From Nageia nagi (lineage: Eukaryota > Pinophyta), in NCBI GenBank assembly GCA_050084985.1, contig JBITNC010000001.1, forward strand, positions 47,306,001 through 47,370,000: 64,000 nucleotides of DNA, read 5' to 3'. This document shows positions 44,861 to 57,060 of the stretch, piece by piece. Under the pieces are notes generated by a model. That model saw nothing but the letters and a program-made list of their open reading frames with translations. It was not told the DNA's origin and did no database searches. The position numbers and the translations under genes are program-made. Within the stretch, counting starts at the first letter, position 1. The number at the start of each line of letters is the position of its first letter.

Positions 44861-46118
44861 GTTAATTCTTTTTATTAGTTTTGAGAAAAAGAGTTTAAAG
44901 AGCCAAATTCAAAAATTTTAAGATGCAATCTCATATTTAATTATTCATCATGGTTAATACTAATGTGGAAACTATGATTTTAGTATGTAACTTATGAGGT
45001 TGTATATTTATGAAAATGTAAGCAATGAAAATCATCATCTTTAAATATAATGAAAATGGAATAGGAAAGAAATGTTATTATTTATTATTATTATTTATGT
45101 TATGGAGTCTAATAATTGATTTTAAATGATCTCAACATGAGATTATATCGTATCCATTGGATCTTATAATATTTATATCTAATATCATCCCTCCATAGTT
45201 AAATATGTGGTTGAGATATATTCTCACTTTAGGGCATGAGAATAAAAAGATATTTTAGGGTTTTATTCGATGACCATGGGTTTAGAATTATAGATCAGTG
45301 AATTCTAATGAATTCTTGAAGCTGAGTGTAAGTTTGGTGTCATTTTTGAAATGATGAAATGCAATCATAAAACTAGAGTTTTTCTTATGCAGAAAAGTAT
45401 GGAATAAAAAGGTGTCTCTCGTATTTTGGTCATAACTTTTGATCTAGGCATCCATTTCATCCCATTATTTTTTAGATCATGAATAATTTAAAGATATACA
45501 ATTTCATCATGTATTAGTAAACATTATTAAAGGTGGAAAATATCATCTTATGATTTGAATTTGTATTTTTGTTTGAAGAGGATTTTGTTGAGTTGAGGAA
45601 GAGGTTTGTTTTTTATGTGTAAAGAATCATGATTTAGATGGTCAGTATGTAGAGTGTGAGATGGGTAGTACAATATCTAGGTGAGAATATTATTATATGA
45701 AAAAAAATAGTGAGTTACAAAAAAATAGTGTTCTACAAAAATATAAGGCATTGTTATGTTAAAATTCTATTAGTTTTTGAAGTCCATGTGGGTGCTTGGT
45801 AACAAGGGTTGATTCTCCTTATTGTTGGTGTTGCTAAACATTGGGTTAGTTTGTGGTATTCCCTATAGTTGGTTCTATAAAAATATTGTAAGAAAAAACA
45901 CATTTAATTTTAAATTTGGATGGAGTTACAAATAGTGTATTAGCACAGTGGTTTTTCCCACATCAGCTTTCTATTATAAAGCTAATGTTATTTGATGCAT
46001 ATTTGTGTGATTGCATATTTTTATTTGAGTAGCTTCCAAGGGTTTGATTTCCTATTTGAGTTAAATTTTAATACACATTCATTTCTCCCCTTCTCAATGT
46101 CAAGCTTAGTTCAATAAT
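44861..46118 (+). repeat. Probable 5' LTR region of copia element D
   Basis: It has no coding motifs and directly precedes the PBS of element D, so its right part should be the 5' LTR. The TATA-like 'tattataaag' at 45972-45982 fits a promoter. Its left edge cannot be set because the 3' LTR of D is not in the window. Confidence 0.45.
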
Positions 46119-46130
46119 TAGTATCAAAGC
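46119..46130 (+). other. Primer binding site of element D (tRNA-iMet type)
   Basis: 'tagtatcaaagc' matches 10 of 12 bases of TGGTATCAGAGC, the canonical copia PBS. Confidence 0.7.
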
Positions 46131-46194
46131 ATGTTTTTTGAAGAGGCTCAATCAGGTAAGGTGATCTTAGAAGTGACACAATGGTAAGTGATAA

Positions 46195-47690
46195 AGGATT
46201 ATCCTCAAAACAAGCATCGCTATTTGATGGAATAAACTATATTTTTTTGATACTCAAAATGTAGAAATATTTTTATGCATTGGGATATAATATTTTGAAT
46301 CAATAAATAATGTATATACAACTCCCTCCACTCCTTCGATTGATGCTCATGTTAATAAACATTTTGAAAATGACTTAAAGGCTAAAAATTCTATCATGAA
46401 TGGTTTGGTTGAAAGTGAACTAGTAAAATTTAAAGGATGCAAGACTTCAAAATAAATTTGGGATAAGTTTAAGAGTACTCATTAAGGAGATGAAAAATCA
46501 AAGAATCAAAGTTTCAAATACATCAATCTTAATTCAAATGACTCAAAATGAATGAAGATGAAAATATAGAGGCTTACCTGCTAAGAGTAAATACATTCAT
46601 CAATGCGATCATTGGACTTAGAATAAAATCAAACAATCATTCATCATTAAAATGGTATTGAGATCACTTACTCAAAGGTTTTATTCTAAAGTTTTTATAA
46701 TAGAAGAAGTTAAGGAATAAAATACTCTTTCCATGCATGAGATACATGGTTCTTTAACTACTTATGAAATGATAATAGGAAAAGGTAAATCTACAAATAA
46801 AGAAGCTATGTTTAAATCTCAAAAAAAAATACAAAAAACCAAACTAGAGTCTAAGGAAGATGAAATATAAAATGAAATGTAAGATAACTTCATATGAAGG
46901 CTGAAAAGAGGTAAATGAAAGTACAAGGAAAAGTTAGAATTTAAATGCTTCAAATATGGAGGTGATAGATATTTCACATCTAAATATTCGTATAATGAAA
47001 AGAATAGTAATGATAAAGGATCACATAGAGAAAATAATGATAGGAAAAAGATGTCAAATTTTAGGAAAGGAAAACCTAAGAGAAAAAATTTCATCTCCAA
47101 GAATGTTAAATCATCAAAATATAACTCTAGAAATAACTATAATTAATAAAAAAGAGAAGCTCTTTTCATGGAATTTGAAGAAAGTTAAAAGAAGAAGAGG
47201 AATTCAATGAAGAAGAAATTGATGCAGAAGTTTATCTGGAAGTAGAGTTGATTGTAGCTTTAGATGAATTGAAGGAAAAATGAAAAATGCATAATAAAAA
47301 TTCAAGAAAGCTTAAGGATGCAAACAAAATTATAACAACTTTGAAAGTGTAGACAAAAAATATAGAAAGATCTTGAAGTACAACTAACCACAAAAGTAGA
47401 AAATTGCAACAAGTTAGAAAAAGAGATTACCAATTTAAGAATGTATTTAGAAGATATCAATTAGAAAATAAACTCTTATCACAAATTTGAGGGGACTTAT
47501 ATGAAGTTGGATGAGATCATAAAGAACTATAGAACTAAACCCATCAAATTTATCTTGGGTTTCAAAGAAGGGGAATCATCAGATGGATCAAAGACTACTA
47601 ATGAAAAATATATAGATACTGAAGAGAAGAAAATAGAGGTTGATCAAGCAAATTTGAATCCTATAAGAGAATATAAAAATGCAAGGTGTT
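46195..47690 (+). pseudogene. Element D gag (copia, long-Gag type)
   Basis: The frame gives 'FDGINYIFLDTQNVEIF'-like sequence at 46220, then 'TPSIDAHVNKHFENDLKAKN' and 'SIMNGLVESELVKFKGCK', then 'IWDKFKSTH' (46330-46490), the standard DUF4219/UBN2 gag. A knuckle at 46946-46987 has only its first Cys; the other three ligand positions are Tyr. A Glu/Lys-rich coiled-coil tail follows (47190-47480), ending in 'MKLDEIIKNYRTKPIKFILG' (47501 on), the conserved box before protease in this copia type. 47501-47692 is still open. Confidence 0.8.
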
Positions 47691-48149
47691 AGAATAATAT
47701 TTATAATTATGGATTCACTAATGTCATGTGTCAAAGAAGAAGAATATTCATGGTACCTATGATTACATGGAAAAAATAACAAACTAGGTTCAACTATTTC
47801 TTTTCTGGTTACAATTTTAAATAAAATGCTTATGGAAATAAGATTTCAAAATGAATGTTTAATGTCATTCCAAGAAAATTTATGAGTAGAAATATTTTGT
47901 ACTATTGATTTATTATTTAGTAAAATATTATAAATATCATAATTTTGGGTACATTGTAAATTATTGTTGAAGTGTGTTTGAATATAAACCTTTTCAAGAT
48001 AGAAGATTTCAACAAGATGAAATGAGATAAAATAGAAAAATTCTTAAACATACTTCACAAGCTACTAAAAATAAAAATAAATACAAAAGCCCAAAGATAA
48101 GTTCAAATAGGTTTGGAAAGAGAAAGAGCAACCAAATGAGTCTTTAATT

Positions 48150-48480
48150 GTATAGAAAATATTTTAGGTATAGAATAAACCTACATCATCGATACTTGAT
48201 AGTCGATGTTCTAGTCACATAATCGATGGCAAACAAAGATTCAAAAAAATGTAGCAATACAAATGGGTTTCTATCAAATTTGAAAACAATGATGGAGATA
48301 ATATAGTTGATAGGGGCATTGATAAGATCAACAACAAAAAAATTGAGTTAGATTAAGTCTTGTTTATGGTTATACTAAAGCATAATTTGTTAAGCATAAT
48401 TGAAACTAATGACAAAGGCCATGATGATATTTAATATTAAAGGATGTGAAATCAAAAGGGAAGGTAATGGTAAATTGATA
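48150..48480 (+). pseudogene. Element D aspartic protease
   Basis: At about 48198-48245 the frame reads 'SILDSRCSSHIIDGKQRFK', the copia D-S-G-C-[ST]-x-H box with the catalytic Gly changed to Arg. 48350-48470 reads 'LFMVILKHNLLSIIETNDKG', the normal protease-to-integrase link. It is broken upstream by stops. Confidence 0.75.
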
Positions 48481-48539
48481 GCAGTTACAATAAGAATATC
48501 TAGTAATTTCTACACTCTCCCAAACACTTCAGAAGGATC

Positions 48540-48850
48540 TTGCTTTCTAGGATAAGAAGATGAAAATTGGTTATGGCACAAGAGAATTGGTCATAAAAGT
48601 TTTGATAATTTAGTGAATATTAGCTTAAAGAAAGAAATTAGATATATTCCTAGCATTTCTAAGCCATCAAATAGTATTTGTGTATCATGTCAAAAAGGTA
48701 AGTAAACCAAAATTTTATTTAAATAAAAAGAGTATTCTATTGGAAAACCATTGGAATTAGTGTATACAAATTTGTTTAGGCTCAAGAGAAATCAAATTAT
48801 AAATGGTGATAAATATTTTATATTATGCATAGATGATTATTCTAGGATTA
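48540..48850 (+). pseudogene. Element D integrase, N-terminal part only
   Basis: 'ENWLWHKRIGHKSFDNLVNI' (48565 on) and 'ICVSCQKGK' (48680-48706) are the GAG-pre-integrase zinc domain with H and C-x2-C kept. 'GKPLELVYTNLFRLKRNQ' and 'YFILCIDDYSRIM' (48750-48850) start the DDE core. The coding sense stops abruptly there, where the LTR of element E begins, so D is split by E. Its remainder should lie beyond the right edge of the window. Confidence 0.8.
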
Positions 48851-49565
48851 TGTTAATACCTAAAAATTAATTTTAATTTAATTAAAATACCCTTTTAAGT
48901 ATTCAAAATTATTTATTATTTTATTAAATAAATGCTCTTATCACTATGCAAACTCATATACCTTTATGTTTTATGATAATAGTTCAACTCAAAAGCACAA
49001 TAAGCCTAAGGAGGATCCTTAGCACTAGACCTATTACCTATAAAGCTACAAGGGTTGTGCATAAAAATTAAGGCATGATACTAAATCATTGATAGATGGA
49101 AATATACTTATGTTATTCATGATTAATGTTTCTTAATACCACCTATCATTTCTATATTTTTTTTATACTTTGAGCTTTGCATTCTTGCAATATTTTTCAT
49201 CCCTTTGTGAGTGATATTCCAATCATTGAAGGTGAGATGACAACATTGAGTGAAAGAAAGGGGCATTATGGAAAGGTAACCAAGTAGCATCACTAGATTC
49301 CTAGTGTCAGTGTTGGGTTGAGCTTGGATTTGTGGCTCTATTTTTTGGGAAAAGCTCATCATTCATCCTCTTCTTATTAAATATTACCTTCATTTTCATA
49401 ATAGGTAAAATCCATATTTGTATCTTTTGTAAATCTAGTTTTATAAATTATGATCAATTAAGTCATTTTCATCTATCATGTCATCATTTACTATTATTTT
49501 GTAATTAATTAGTTAAATTGAATTTAGTGTAAATAACCTTAATTATTATTATTTCAGTTATAACA
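48851..49565 (+). repeat. 5' LTR of Tat-type element E, about 715 bp
   Basis: It starts 'tgttaatacc' at the point where copia D is cut and ends 'gttataaca' before a PBS that matches that of element F. The ends form a short inverted repeat (tgtta/taaca). The 3' LTR is outside the window, so the left edge rests on the D break and the TG and could be off by a few bases. Confidence 0.65.
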
Positions 49566-49567
49566 AT

Positions 49568-49583
49568 TGATGAACCTAACTTG
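49568..49583 (+). other. Primer binding site of element E
   Basis: 'tgatgaacctaacttg' matches 12 of 16 bases of the PBS of element F (tggtgaaccaaatgtg, - strand). It sits two bases after the LTR end. Confidence 0.55.
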
Positions 49584-49689
49584 TTTTCTATACATTGATT
49601 TATCCTTCACTAGTTGCACCAAAACTTTAAGATTTTGGATAGGACTAATCTTTCATTTCAAGTGTTTTAGAAATTGAACTAGTTGATTT

Positions 49690-50700
49690 TCTTACCATGG
49701 TTAATAGCTTTGATAAGGAAACCATAGCTAATATAAATAAAATTTTTATGTAAATGAATAATGAAGTGAAGCCTCTAACATTGGGGGAAATAATCAAACC
49801 ATTAAAGCTAACCCACCCATATCTAGGATTCAAATCTACTATGTGATAAGATTTGTAACACTAGGGTAATAGATCTACAAGTGTAATGTATTATTGATAC
49901 ATATAATGGTGAGGGAGATATTATATCTCATATAAAAGCTTTTCAAATTAAAATTTGGGGTGAATGAAAATTTGATGGATAAATACTTTTCTACTATATT
50001 CAAAGGTAATGCACTCAATTGGTACTTCTCTTTACCAACTAAATCTATTAATTACTATGCATAACTTGTCTCAAAATTTTATATACATTTTAAATATTGT
50101 GCTCTTATACAAATGATAATTTCAAATTTAGTTAGTGTTATCCAAGGTCCAAATGAAATATTTGACAAATTTGCATAACGATTATTAAAGATATGGAGCA
50201 TGATTCTTGAACCTCTATCTGAGTCTCATGTCACAACCATATTTGTTCACAATATTGACTCTAAATTAAAATTCATAGCTTTGTATTATATGACACTAAC
50301 ATTTACAAAAATTATGGATAGGATTACCTAAAAAGAGAAGTGTTTAGTTGATATGGGTAACTTGAAATATGGAAATCCTACTAAGGATATAAAGGGGAGA
50401 AGACATTAGAAAAAGGAAGATAAAGAGGTATATGCCATAGAAGAATGCCCATCCAAAGAACAAAAAAAGATTTAAACAAAGAAAAATTTTAGGAAGAACA
50501 TTAGGTTACCTTTAGCTCCTACCATTATGTTCAAGGATTTTCTATAAAAGGGGCTACTCAAACCTAATCCAAAGCATTAACTAGGTCCCCATGATGATAA
50601 ACCTAGTTAGTATAATGAGGTAGAATTTTTTGAATATTATAAGATTAAAGGTCACAAAATGAATGCTTGCATGGTACTAAGGAAATAATTACTAAAATTG
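49690..50700 (+). pseudogene. Element E gag
   Basis: A start-like 'MVNSFDKETIANINKIFM' is at 49698. Retrotrans_gag follows: 'FKGNALNWYFSLPTKSINYY' (about 49999-50060), 'VSKFYIHFKYCALI', 'IFDKFA' and 'LEPLSESHVTTIFVHNI'. A knuckle region at 50625-50690 reads 'FFEYYKIKGHKMNACMVLRK', with Tyr at two Cys positions. Stops are common. The product would form the particle core. Confidence 0.75.
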
Positions 50701-51740
50701 TTGGATGATGGAAAAATACAATATGAAGCTTATGAAGTTGAATCAGAGGAAGTTGAACCACTTAAAATGAATGTTATATTCAACCAAAAACTATATGATG
50801 TTGGTAAGAGAGGAAGGCCTAAAGGAAGTATCAATCTAACCACTACAAAAAGAATGAATATCCCTAAAAATTCCAATATGCAATAAATCCTTAAGCAAAT
50901 AAAGGTAACTCATGCTAAAATAAGTATTTTAAAACTTTTGCAATTATTATTTGATCATACAAATGCTTTATTTGATGCCCTTAAGTAATCTAAAGTTGAT
51001 GCAAATATTTTAGTTACAAAATTTGTAGAATTAGTAGCTAATCTTGACATTGATTTAGTTTGTAACATGATTTTTTTCCAAGAGAGTGAATTATCTAGTG
51101 AATATGTTATTGAAAATAATTTAAAATTGTATATTCATGTTAATGTTGATGGTGTTTCTATTAAAAAATCATTGATTGATATTGGCTCTAATGTAAATGT
51201 TTATCTAGTTGAATTGTTACAAAAATATTTTACTTTGATTTTTGCAAAAATGAAGAGAACCACCATTAGCATAAAAGGGTTTGATAATACTAAAAAATAA
51301 TGTATTTGATTGGTCAATTAATTTTATGACAAAGGTAAGAAAGTTACTATTCATGTAAAAGATAACCCTATAGATGTATGTTAAGCATTTGAGAGGTTTT
51401 GGATCCCTCAAAGTTTGGTTGAAAGTGAGGATGAAACATCAAAACCTATCAACATCATTAATTCCCAAGAGGTAAGTCTTGGTACAACAAAAATCTTGGA
51501 TATTAACATCTGGGAGAACTTAAGAGAGTTTGGATGACACCTATCTATTATTGGAACCGAGCACCATCATCTAGATGAGGTAGAAATTGAGTGATTCCAC
51601 TCTATTCTTGAGAAGGATGAATATCCCATTGAAAATGTGAATGTGCTTTATCAAGAACATGAAGAAAAAAGTGCATCAAAAAATGAAGATACTACTTCAA
51701 TCTCATAAATTTCATCAGGCCAAGTAAGTATGCATTTCAA
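50701..51740 (+). pseudogene. Element E gag-protease linker with AT-hook-like motif, and protease
   Basis: The open frame at 50698-50886 holds 'GKRGRPKGSINL' (50803-50838), an AT-hook-like GRP core flanked by basic residues. A second open frame at 51067-51300 is the protease: 'NLKLYIHVNVDGVSIKKSLI' then D-I-G-S-N-V-N-V (51178-51201), with DTG changed to DIG by one C-to-T change. 51340-51700 keeps an acidic C-terminal tail ('NVLYQEHEEKSASKNEDTTS'). 51741-52079 has no domain and ends at the insertion of element F. Confidence 0.75.
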
Positions 51741-52079
51741 AAGTATTAATTCTATTTTTGCTAACCAATACATGCATAATTGTCAATATGGTAGAAAATG
51801 ATTATGTAACAATGAGAAGTGTATCACAGAGCCTATTCAAAATGAAGGTCAACATAAGATAATAATGACATTCGATTTGATGAATCTACACTTAGCATAT
51901 CCTCATTAACTCCAATCACTTAGCATGGATGCATTGTAGCATGATGCATGGACCTATGGAAGAATCATAGGCTTACTATGCAAATCCATTCTTACCTCTA
52001 CTACTTTGGCTAGAGTGGACATCTTTTGAAATGATGATGTTATTCTCAAGAAGCTAGGAGCATAAAGTGAGTTCCCCAA

Positions 52080-52853
52080 TGTTTACAAATAATAATTTGA
52101 GAATGTAAATAAATTGATAACTATAGTATCAAAGGATATTTGTAACTCTAAGCTAACAGATAGTAATTTATAATAAGTAAAGCTGATATAGAAGATAATG
52201 AATAACTATAATTGAAATGACATCACCAAATAAAACTAACTTTGTATACTTACCTCATGGAACATACCTAATATTAATGAATGAAAGATAGTAATGAAGC
52301 CTCAATAATTAACAGAGTCTACACCCAAATTCATGGAGCAAGGTGATCCAAAGAGAGGGCCACAAGTGGTCTATTCCATGCTTAAAAGGAGTGTTGATGG
52401 TTTGTTTCATCTACAAAGGAGCATCGATGATCTTTGTTAGATTGTAATCCATTCTAAACTAACTCTATGCCTCCACATGAACTCTCGATGATTGTAGTTT
52501 GATACTCAGATAAGCTAGTAATTGTCAAGATGCTTGCATAAGGAATTAGACAAATCCAGCCTTGAATGGTGGTGTTTAGAGACACCTAAAATATTTCCAT
52601 CATCAAGACCAAATATGGGATCATATATTTCCTTGATGTGGACTTACTATTAGATCCCTATTTATATAGATAATAATATGACCTACTCCTTAGGTCAACA
52701 TATACCTACATAGACAAGAATATAGTAAGTTGATCATATATATTGATCATATCCAAGATAACATTAATAATCATGAACTAGGTGTGTATAAGTGTGAGCA
52801 CATATTTCCAAATGTATAAATTTAAATGCATAAATTAATTTTATATGATAACA
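52080..52853 (-). repeat. 3' LTR of element F (left)
   Basis: It begins 'tgtttacaaataataattt' and ends 'gtgtata..ttttatatgataaca'. It aligns without a net length change to the right LTR, with roughly one difference every 8-10 bases by eye, so F is clearly older than C. Confidence 0.92.
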
Positions 52854-52866
52854 TATGCCCCACTTT
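52854..52866 (-). other. Polypurine tract of element F
   Basis: On the - strand 'aaagtggggcata' directly precedes the LTR start 'tgttatcat'. It sets the direction of the element. Confidence 0.8.
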
Positions 52867-53700
52867 GTATGAGAAATTGAAAATCACTAGGTGCATTGAG
52901 ATTTTTCATTCAATGTGCAACCAAGATGTCATAGCAATCAAATATTGATAAGTATTAACAAGCATAATACCAACACTAATCTATCTATTTTGATACTAAA
53001 CTATGATAAAAATATAAGAAATATAAGTAACATATTGACAAAATGTATGAGTTTAAGAAAACCCCCTCATATGATATCCACCATGTTGCCCCTAGTTGAT
53101 GTTGATGTGCTCCATGAGCCCCATTTATGACCTATAAAGAAAAGACTTCTAGGGTCCATAGCCATCTACTAAGAGGTCATCGATGATAATTACCCATGTT
53201 TTTGATATATTATTGATATGTGGAGTATAACCATCTCATGTCATTGATGGTTTTTTCCATTGATCTTATGGAATTTGGACTTCCTATCGAGAGGCATAAT
53301 GATAAAACTAAGAGTTGAAACTCTCCTAAGAGGCATATTGCAATGAGTATGAGAGCTAAAACTCTACATCAAGAGGCATATTGCAATGAGAGGTGGAGTT
53401 GAGACTCTACCAAGGGGCATGAAACTAGTATGATGATATGGGAGCTAAGACTCTATGCCAAGAGGTGTGTAAATTTATGATCTGGAAGCTAAAACTCTAC
53501 ACCAAGGGGTATCTGATGATTTTTATTTTTGCTATTTTTACTTGTGAAATAGGATAGATGGCAATCCTTTCCTACTAAAAATGGAGCACTAGCACTCCTC
53601 TTCTAACATTGAAATGACCTTCTTTTTTGAATTTATGTCATATATTCATATGCTTATTTTTGTAGTAACATTTTTAAGATATATATGCATGGGGTGATCC
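52867..53700 (-). other. Element F: 3' untranslated interior with short repeats
   Basis: No domain is seen. Between about 53280 and 53520 a phrase 'gagctaaaactctacaccaag(a/g)ggcat(a)' recurs about six times with a step of roughly 40-50 bases. This short diverged tandem repeat lies just before the end of integrase. Confidence 0.6.
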
Positions 53701-54935
53701 ATAGGTCTATTACATGTGATACTTATTTAGGTGCCTAGCATTGATGGGATTTTTGAGAACCTCCCCATCCAATGTAGATAATCTATATGCACCTTTGCTA
53801 AAGACCTCTATTATGATGTATGGGCCAACCCAATTTGGCTCAAACTTTCCTTTAAGTTCATCCTTTGTTATAGTGTTAGAAACATTCTCTTGGAGAATCA
53901 AATCCCCAACATCAAATGCTTTAGGCACCATTTTCTTTCCATAGGCTCTATTTATTCTTTGTTGATATGTTTTGAGATGCTTGAGTGCATTTATTCTTTT
54001 CTCATCTAATGCCTCTAGCTAATTTTACCTTGCTTCCCATTGTTGTGGTCCCTCATGATATCTTTGAGTGCAATTCTCAAAGAAGGGATCTTAATTTCAA
54101 GAGGAATGACTACTTCATCACCATACACAAGAGAGTATGGAGTAGCACCTCTTGCTATTATTTCACTTGTTCTATATGCCCATAGAGAAATGGTAATTGA
54201 TCATGCCAATCCCTACCATTATTTTTGATAGTTTTTTCCAATATCTTATTAATTATTTTATTTATTTCTTTAGCTTTTCCATTTCAATGGGGATAGTAAA
54301 TTGAAGAGAATCTCTATTCAACCTTCATCTTTTTATAAAATTCTTTGATATCATTTCCTATACAATTCACACCATTATCCATGATTAACCTTTAACGTAT
54401 GCCAAATTTGCAAATGGTATATTCCTTGATGAAATTGATAACATGTTTTTGTATAGATATTTTCAAAGGAATTGCCTCAACCCATTCAGTGTAGTATTCA
54501 ATGGCAACCAAGATAAACTTGTGCCCCTCACTAGATGGAGGATTGATAACACCCATGAAATCCAAAGCCCACATTAATAAAGGCCATGGTGATGTGACAT
54601 AGTTCAACTCTTGAGTAGGTGTTAATTCTAAGTGTACATGCTTTTGACATTGCTCACACTTCTTGACATGCTCACAATAATCATGCTCCATGGTGGGCTA
54701 CCAATAACCCATCCTAATCAACTTGCCATAAACTAATCTCCCATTGAAATTACCTCCATATGCCCCTCCATGACCATGCTCTAATGCTATTATAATCTCC
54801 TCATCATGAAAACATCTCAAAATAATACCATTAAATGTTCTTTTATAAAGTATATCACCAATAATGACATATTTCATAGCAAGCCTTTTCATTCTAATAT
54901 GTTCTCTGATCGAGTGTGGCATCAATAAAGTTATC
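53701..54935 (-). pseudogene. Element F integrase
   Basis: Reading down from 54925: 'IIGDILYKRTFNGIILRCF' and 'ALEHGHGGAYGGNFNGR' form the H2C2 zinc part, completed by 'HVKKCEQCQKHVH'. The DDE core follows with 'WALDFMGVINPPSSEGHKFI', 'AIEYYTEWVEAIPLK' and 'IMDNGVNCIGNDIKEFYKKM'. The C-terminal part 53710-53931 is open and reads 'FDVGDLILQENVS', 'KGKFEPNWVGPYII' and 'GAYRLSTLDGEVL', the usual GPY/F-type end. Stops and frameshifts between about 53940 and 54390 break it. Confidence 0.88.
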
Positions 54936-55470
54936 CCTAAAATATTTGAATATGTGTTGGTACTAATAAATTACCTCATAACCAACCTTTTGAGCAACAC
55001 AAACCATTTTCAAGTCCTCCTCAATAATTGATGGAGTTCCCAAGTTCTTGATAGTGAAAGTAGTTTCCCTACCTTCTATCTCAATTGGTATAAGTGATGT
55101 TGCACTTGCCATTGCATCTCCAACCTGTTATTGTTCCTTAGGATGTTTTCTAATTGATACTCTTCAAAGCAAGTAAGAATTTTTGCAATAAGGACTTTAT
55201 ATGGAATAAGTTTCTCTTCCTTGGTGTTGTAGATCTCATTAACTTGATTCACTATCAGCTGTGAATCCCCATAAATATGTAAATGTGTAACACCAATCTC
55301 TATAGCTACTTTCAATCCTAATATGAGAACTTCATATTTTGCCATATTGTTAGTACATTCAAATGATAGTTTGTATGTACAAATTAATAACATTATTACG
55401 AGGTGATATCAATCTATTCCTACTCCTGACCCTCACATATACTATGATCCAACAAAATACATTTTCTAGA
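54936..55470 (-). pseudogene. Element F archaeal-type RNase H (aRNH)
   Basis: The open frame at 55076-55393 reads 'SFECTNNMAKYEVLILGLKV', then 'GVTHLHIYGDSQLIVNQVNE' and 'KLIPYKVLIAKILTCFEEYQ'. This is the RVT_3 signature, with E-to-K in the A-E-Y-E-A-L box. It lies between the RT-linked RNase H and integrase, the usual place in the Tat group. The domain is thought to supply a second RNase H activity. Confidence 0.87.
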
Positions 55471-56050
55471 GTTTTGAAACCTTTGAAAAAGGAATGTTGA
55501 CAATCTTGTTAACTTCAAAAGAAGGCCATAAGTGGTTCTCTTTTGTATGTTATATAGTTTCTACCAAAGCACATTTGTCCTAAAATTCTTCTCTAAGTTT
55601 TATACTATCTTCTATGGGAAACTTCATAATAAAATCTACAACTTCCTACCCTTTAATTGAATTTTATTTCTCAAACTTGTGATCAAACTCCTAAAGTAGC
55701 ATGATCCATTTTACTAACCTTCCATTAAGGCATGGTTTTGACATAAGATATCTTAATGAGTTTGCCTAAATAATACATGTGTTGTGCTATTGATCATATA
55801 ATGCCTTAACCTCTCAGTAGCAAACACTATACATTGACCTAACTTTTCAATGGGTGTGTACCTAGTTCATATTCTTTCAATTTTCTGCTAGTAAAATAGA
55901 TTGCTCTCTCTTTACCATCTTCTTCCTTCTTTGCCAACATTACCCCAAATGCATGTTATACAGCCAAGACATAGAGCCAAAGAGGTTCTCCATGCCTATA
56001 TGGAGCTAAGACTGATGGATGTAGCAAATACTCTTTCATTCTATCAAATG
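55471..56050 (-). pseudogene. Element F RT-linked RNase H
   Basis: From about 56010 down: 'PLWLYVLAV', stop, 'HAFGVMLAKKEEDGKERAIY', 'FTSRKLKEYELGTHP'. This is the Ty3-type RNase H that follows the RT connection domain. The later part is broken by stops. Confidence 0.75.
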
Positions 56051-57060
56051 CTTCTTAACACTTAACATCCCATTTAAACTCAACTTCTTTCTTAAGTAAA
56101 TGAGACATAGGAGCTATCCTATCTATTAATTGATAAATGAATTTTCTAATAGATTGAATCTTACCTTGGAAGGTTCTCAATTGCTTGAGATTCGTAGGAG
56201 GAGATATTTCTATGATGGCCTTAATCTTCTTTGGATCCACCTCAACCCTCCTCCTAGAGACAATGTTCCCCAAGAGTTTTCCTAATGATAGCCCAAATAC
56301 ACATTTTTGAGGCTTGATTATTGACTTGTACTACATCATCCTTTCAAAAGTTATTTTTACATCCTTGACATGGTCTTCCTTATTCTTTGATTTTATCAAG
56401 ATATCATCTATATAGACCTCTAATATTTTATGAATGAAGTCATGGAGCATGGCTGTCATTTCTCTTTGATATGTGGCCCTTGCTTTCTTAATACCAAATG
56501 GAATTACCTTGTAGAAAAGTTCCTCAAGGAGTTCTAAATTTTATTTTATGCTAATCACTTTCCTTGATTTGATTTGATTATATTCTAAAAATCCATCCAT
56601 AAATCATAACATCTCATAACCTACCAAACTATCAATGATCATATCTATGTTGGGTAGTGGAAAATCATCTTTAAAACATGTTTATTGAGCTCTTTGAAAT
56701 CAATACATACTCTAATATCACCTATAGGCTTTTTCACTAGGACTACGTTGGCCATCCATTTTGAATAATCAATGGGCCTAATGAAGCCAACTTCTAATAG
56801 TTTCTCAATTTCTTTCTTGACTAGTAAAGAAACCTAAAAAGGTATCTTTCTTGGTTTTTGCTTTACAATAATTGCTCCTTTCTCAAAACCATGTTATGTA
56901 CCACAAAATTTTCATCTAATCTAGGCATATCTTTTTATGACCATGCAAAACAATTTGGAATAATCATAAAAATATTGAATCAACTCATTTTGCAAAGGTT
57001 CCTCAAGGAGCTTACCCATTTTTAAGAGTCACAATGTCTCTTGAGAACCAATGTTAACCT
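56051..57060 (-). pseudogene. Element F reverse transcriptase
   Basis: The catalytic box reads 'EVYIDDILIKSKNKEDHVKD' with Y-I-D-D intact (56400-56414). The open frame at 56055-56273 reads 'GNIVSRRRVEVDPKKIKAII', 'SPPTNLKQLRTFQGKIQSIR' and 'APMSHLLKKEVEFKW', the gypsy thumb and connection. Upstream at 56700-56840 is the N-terminal part ('KEIEKLLEVGFI' and 'WMANVVLVKKPIGD'-like sequence). Stops are spread through it. Confidence 0.87.
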
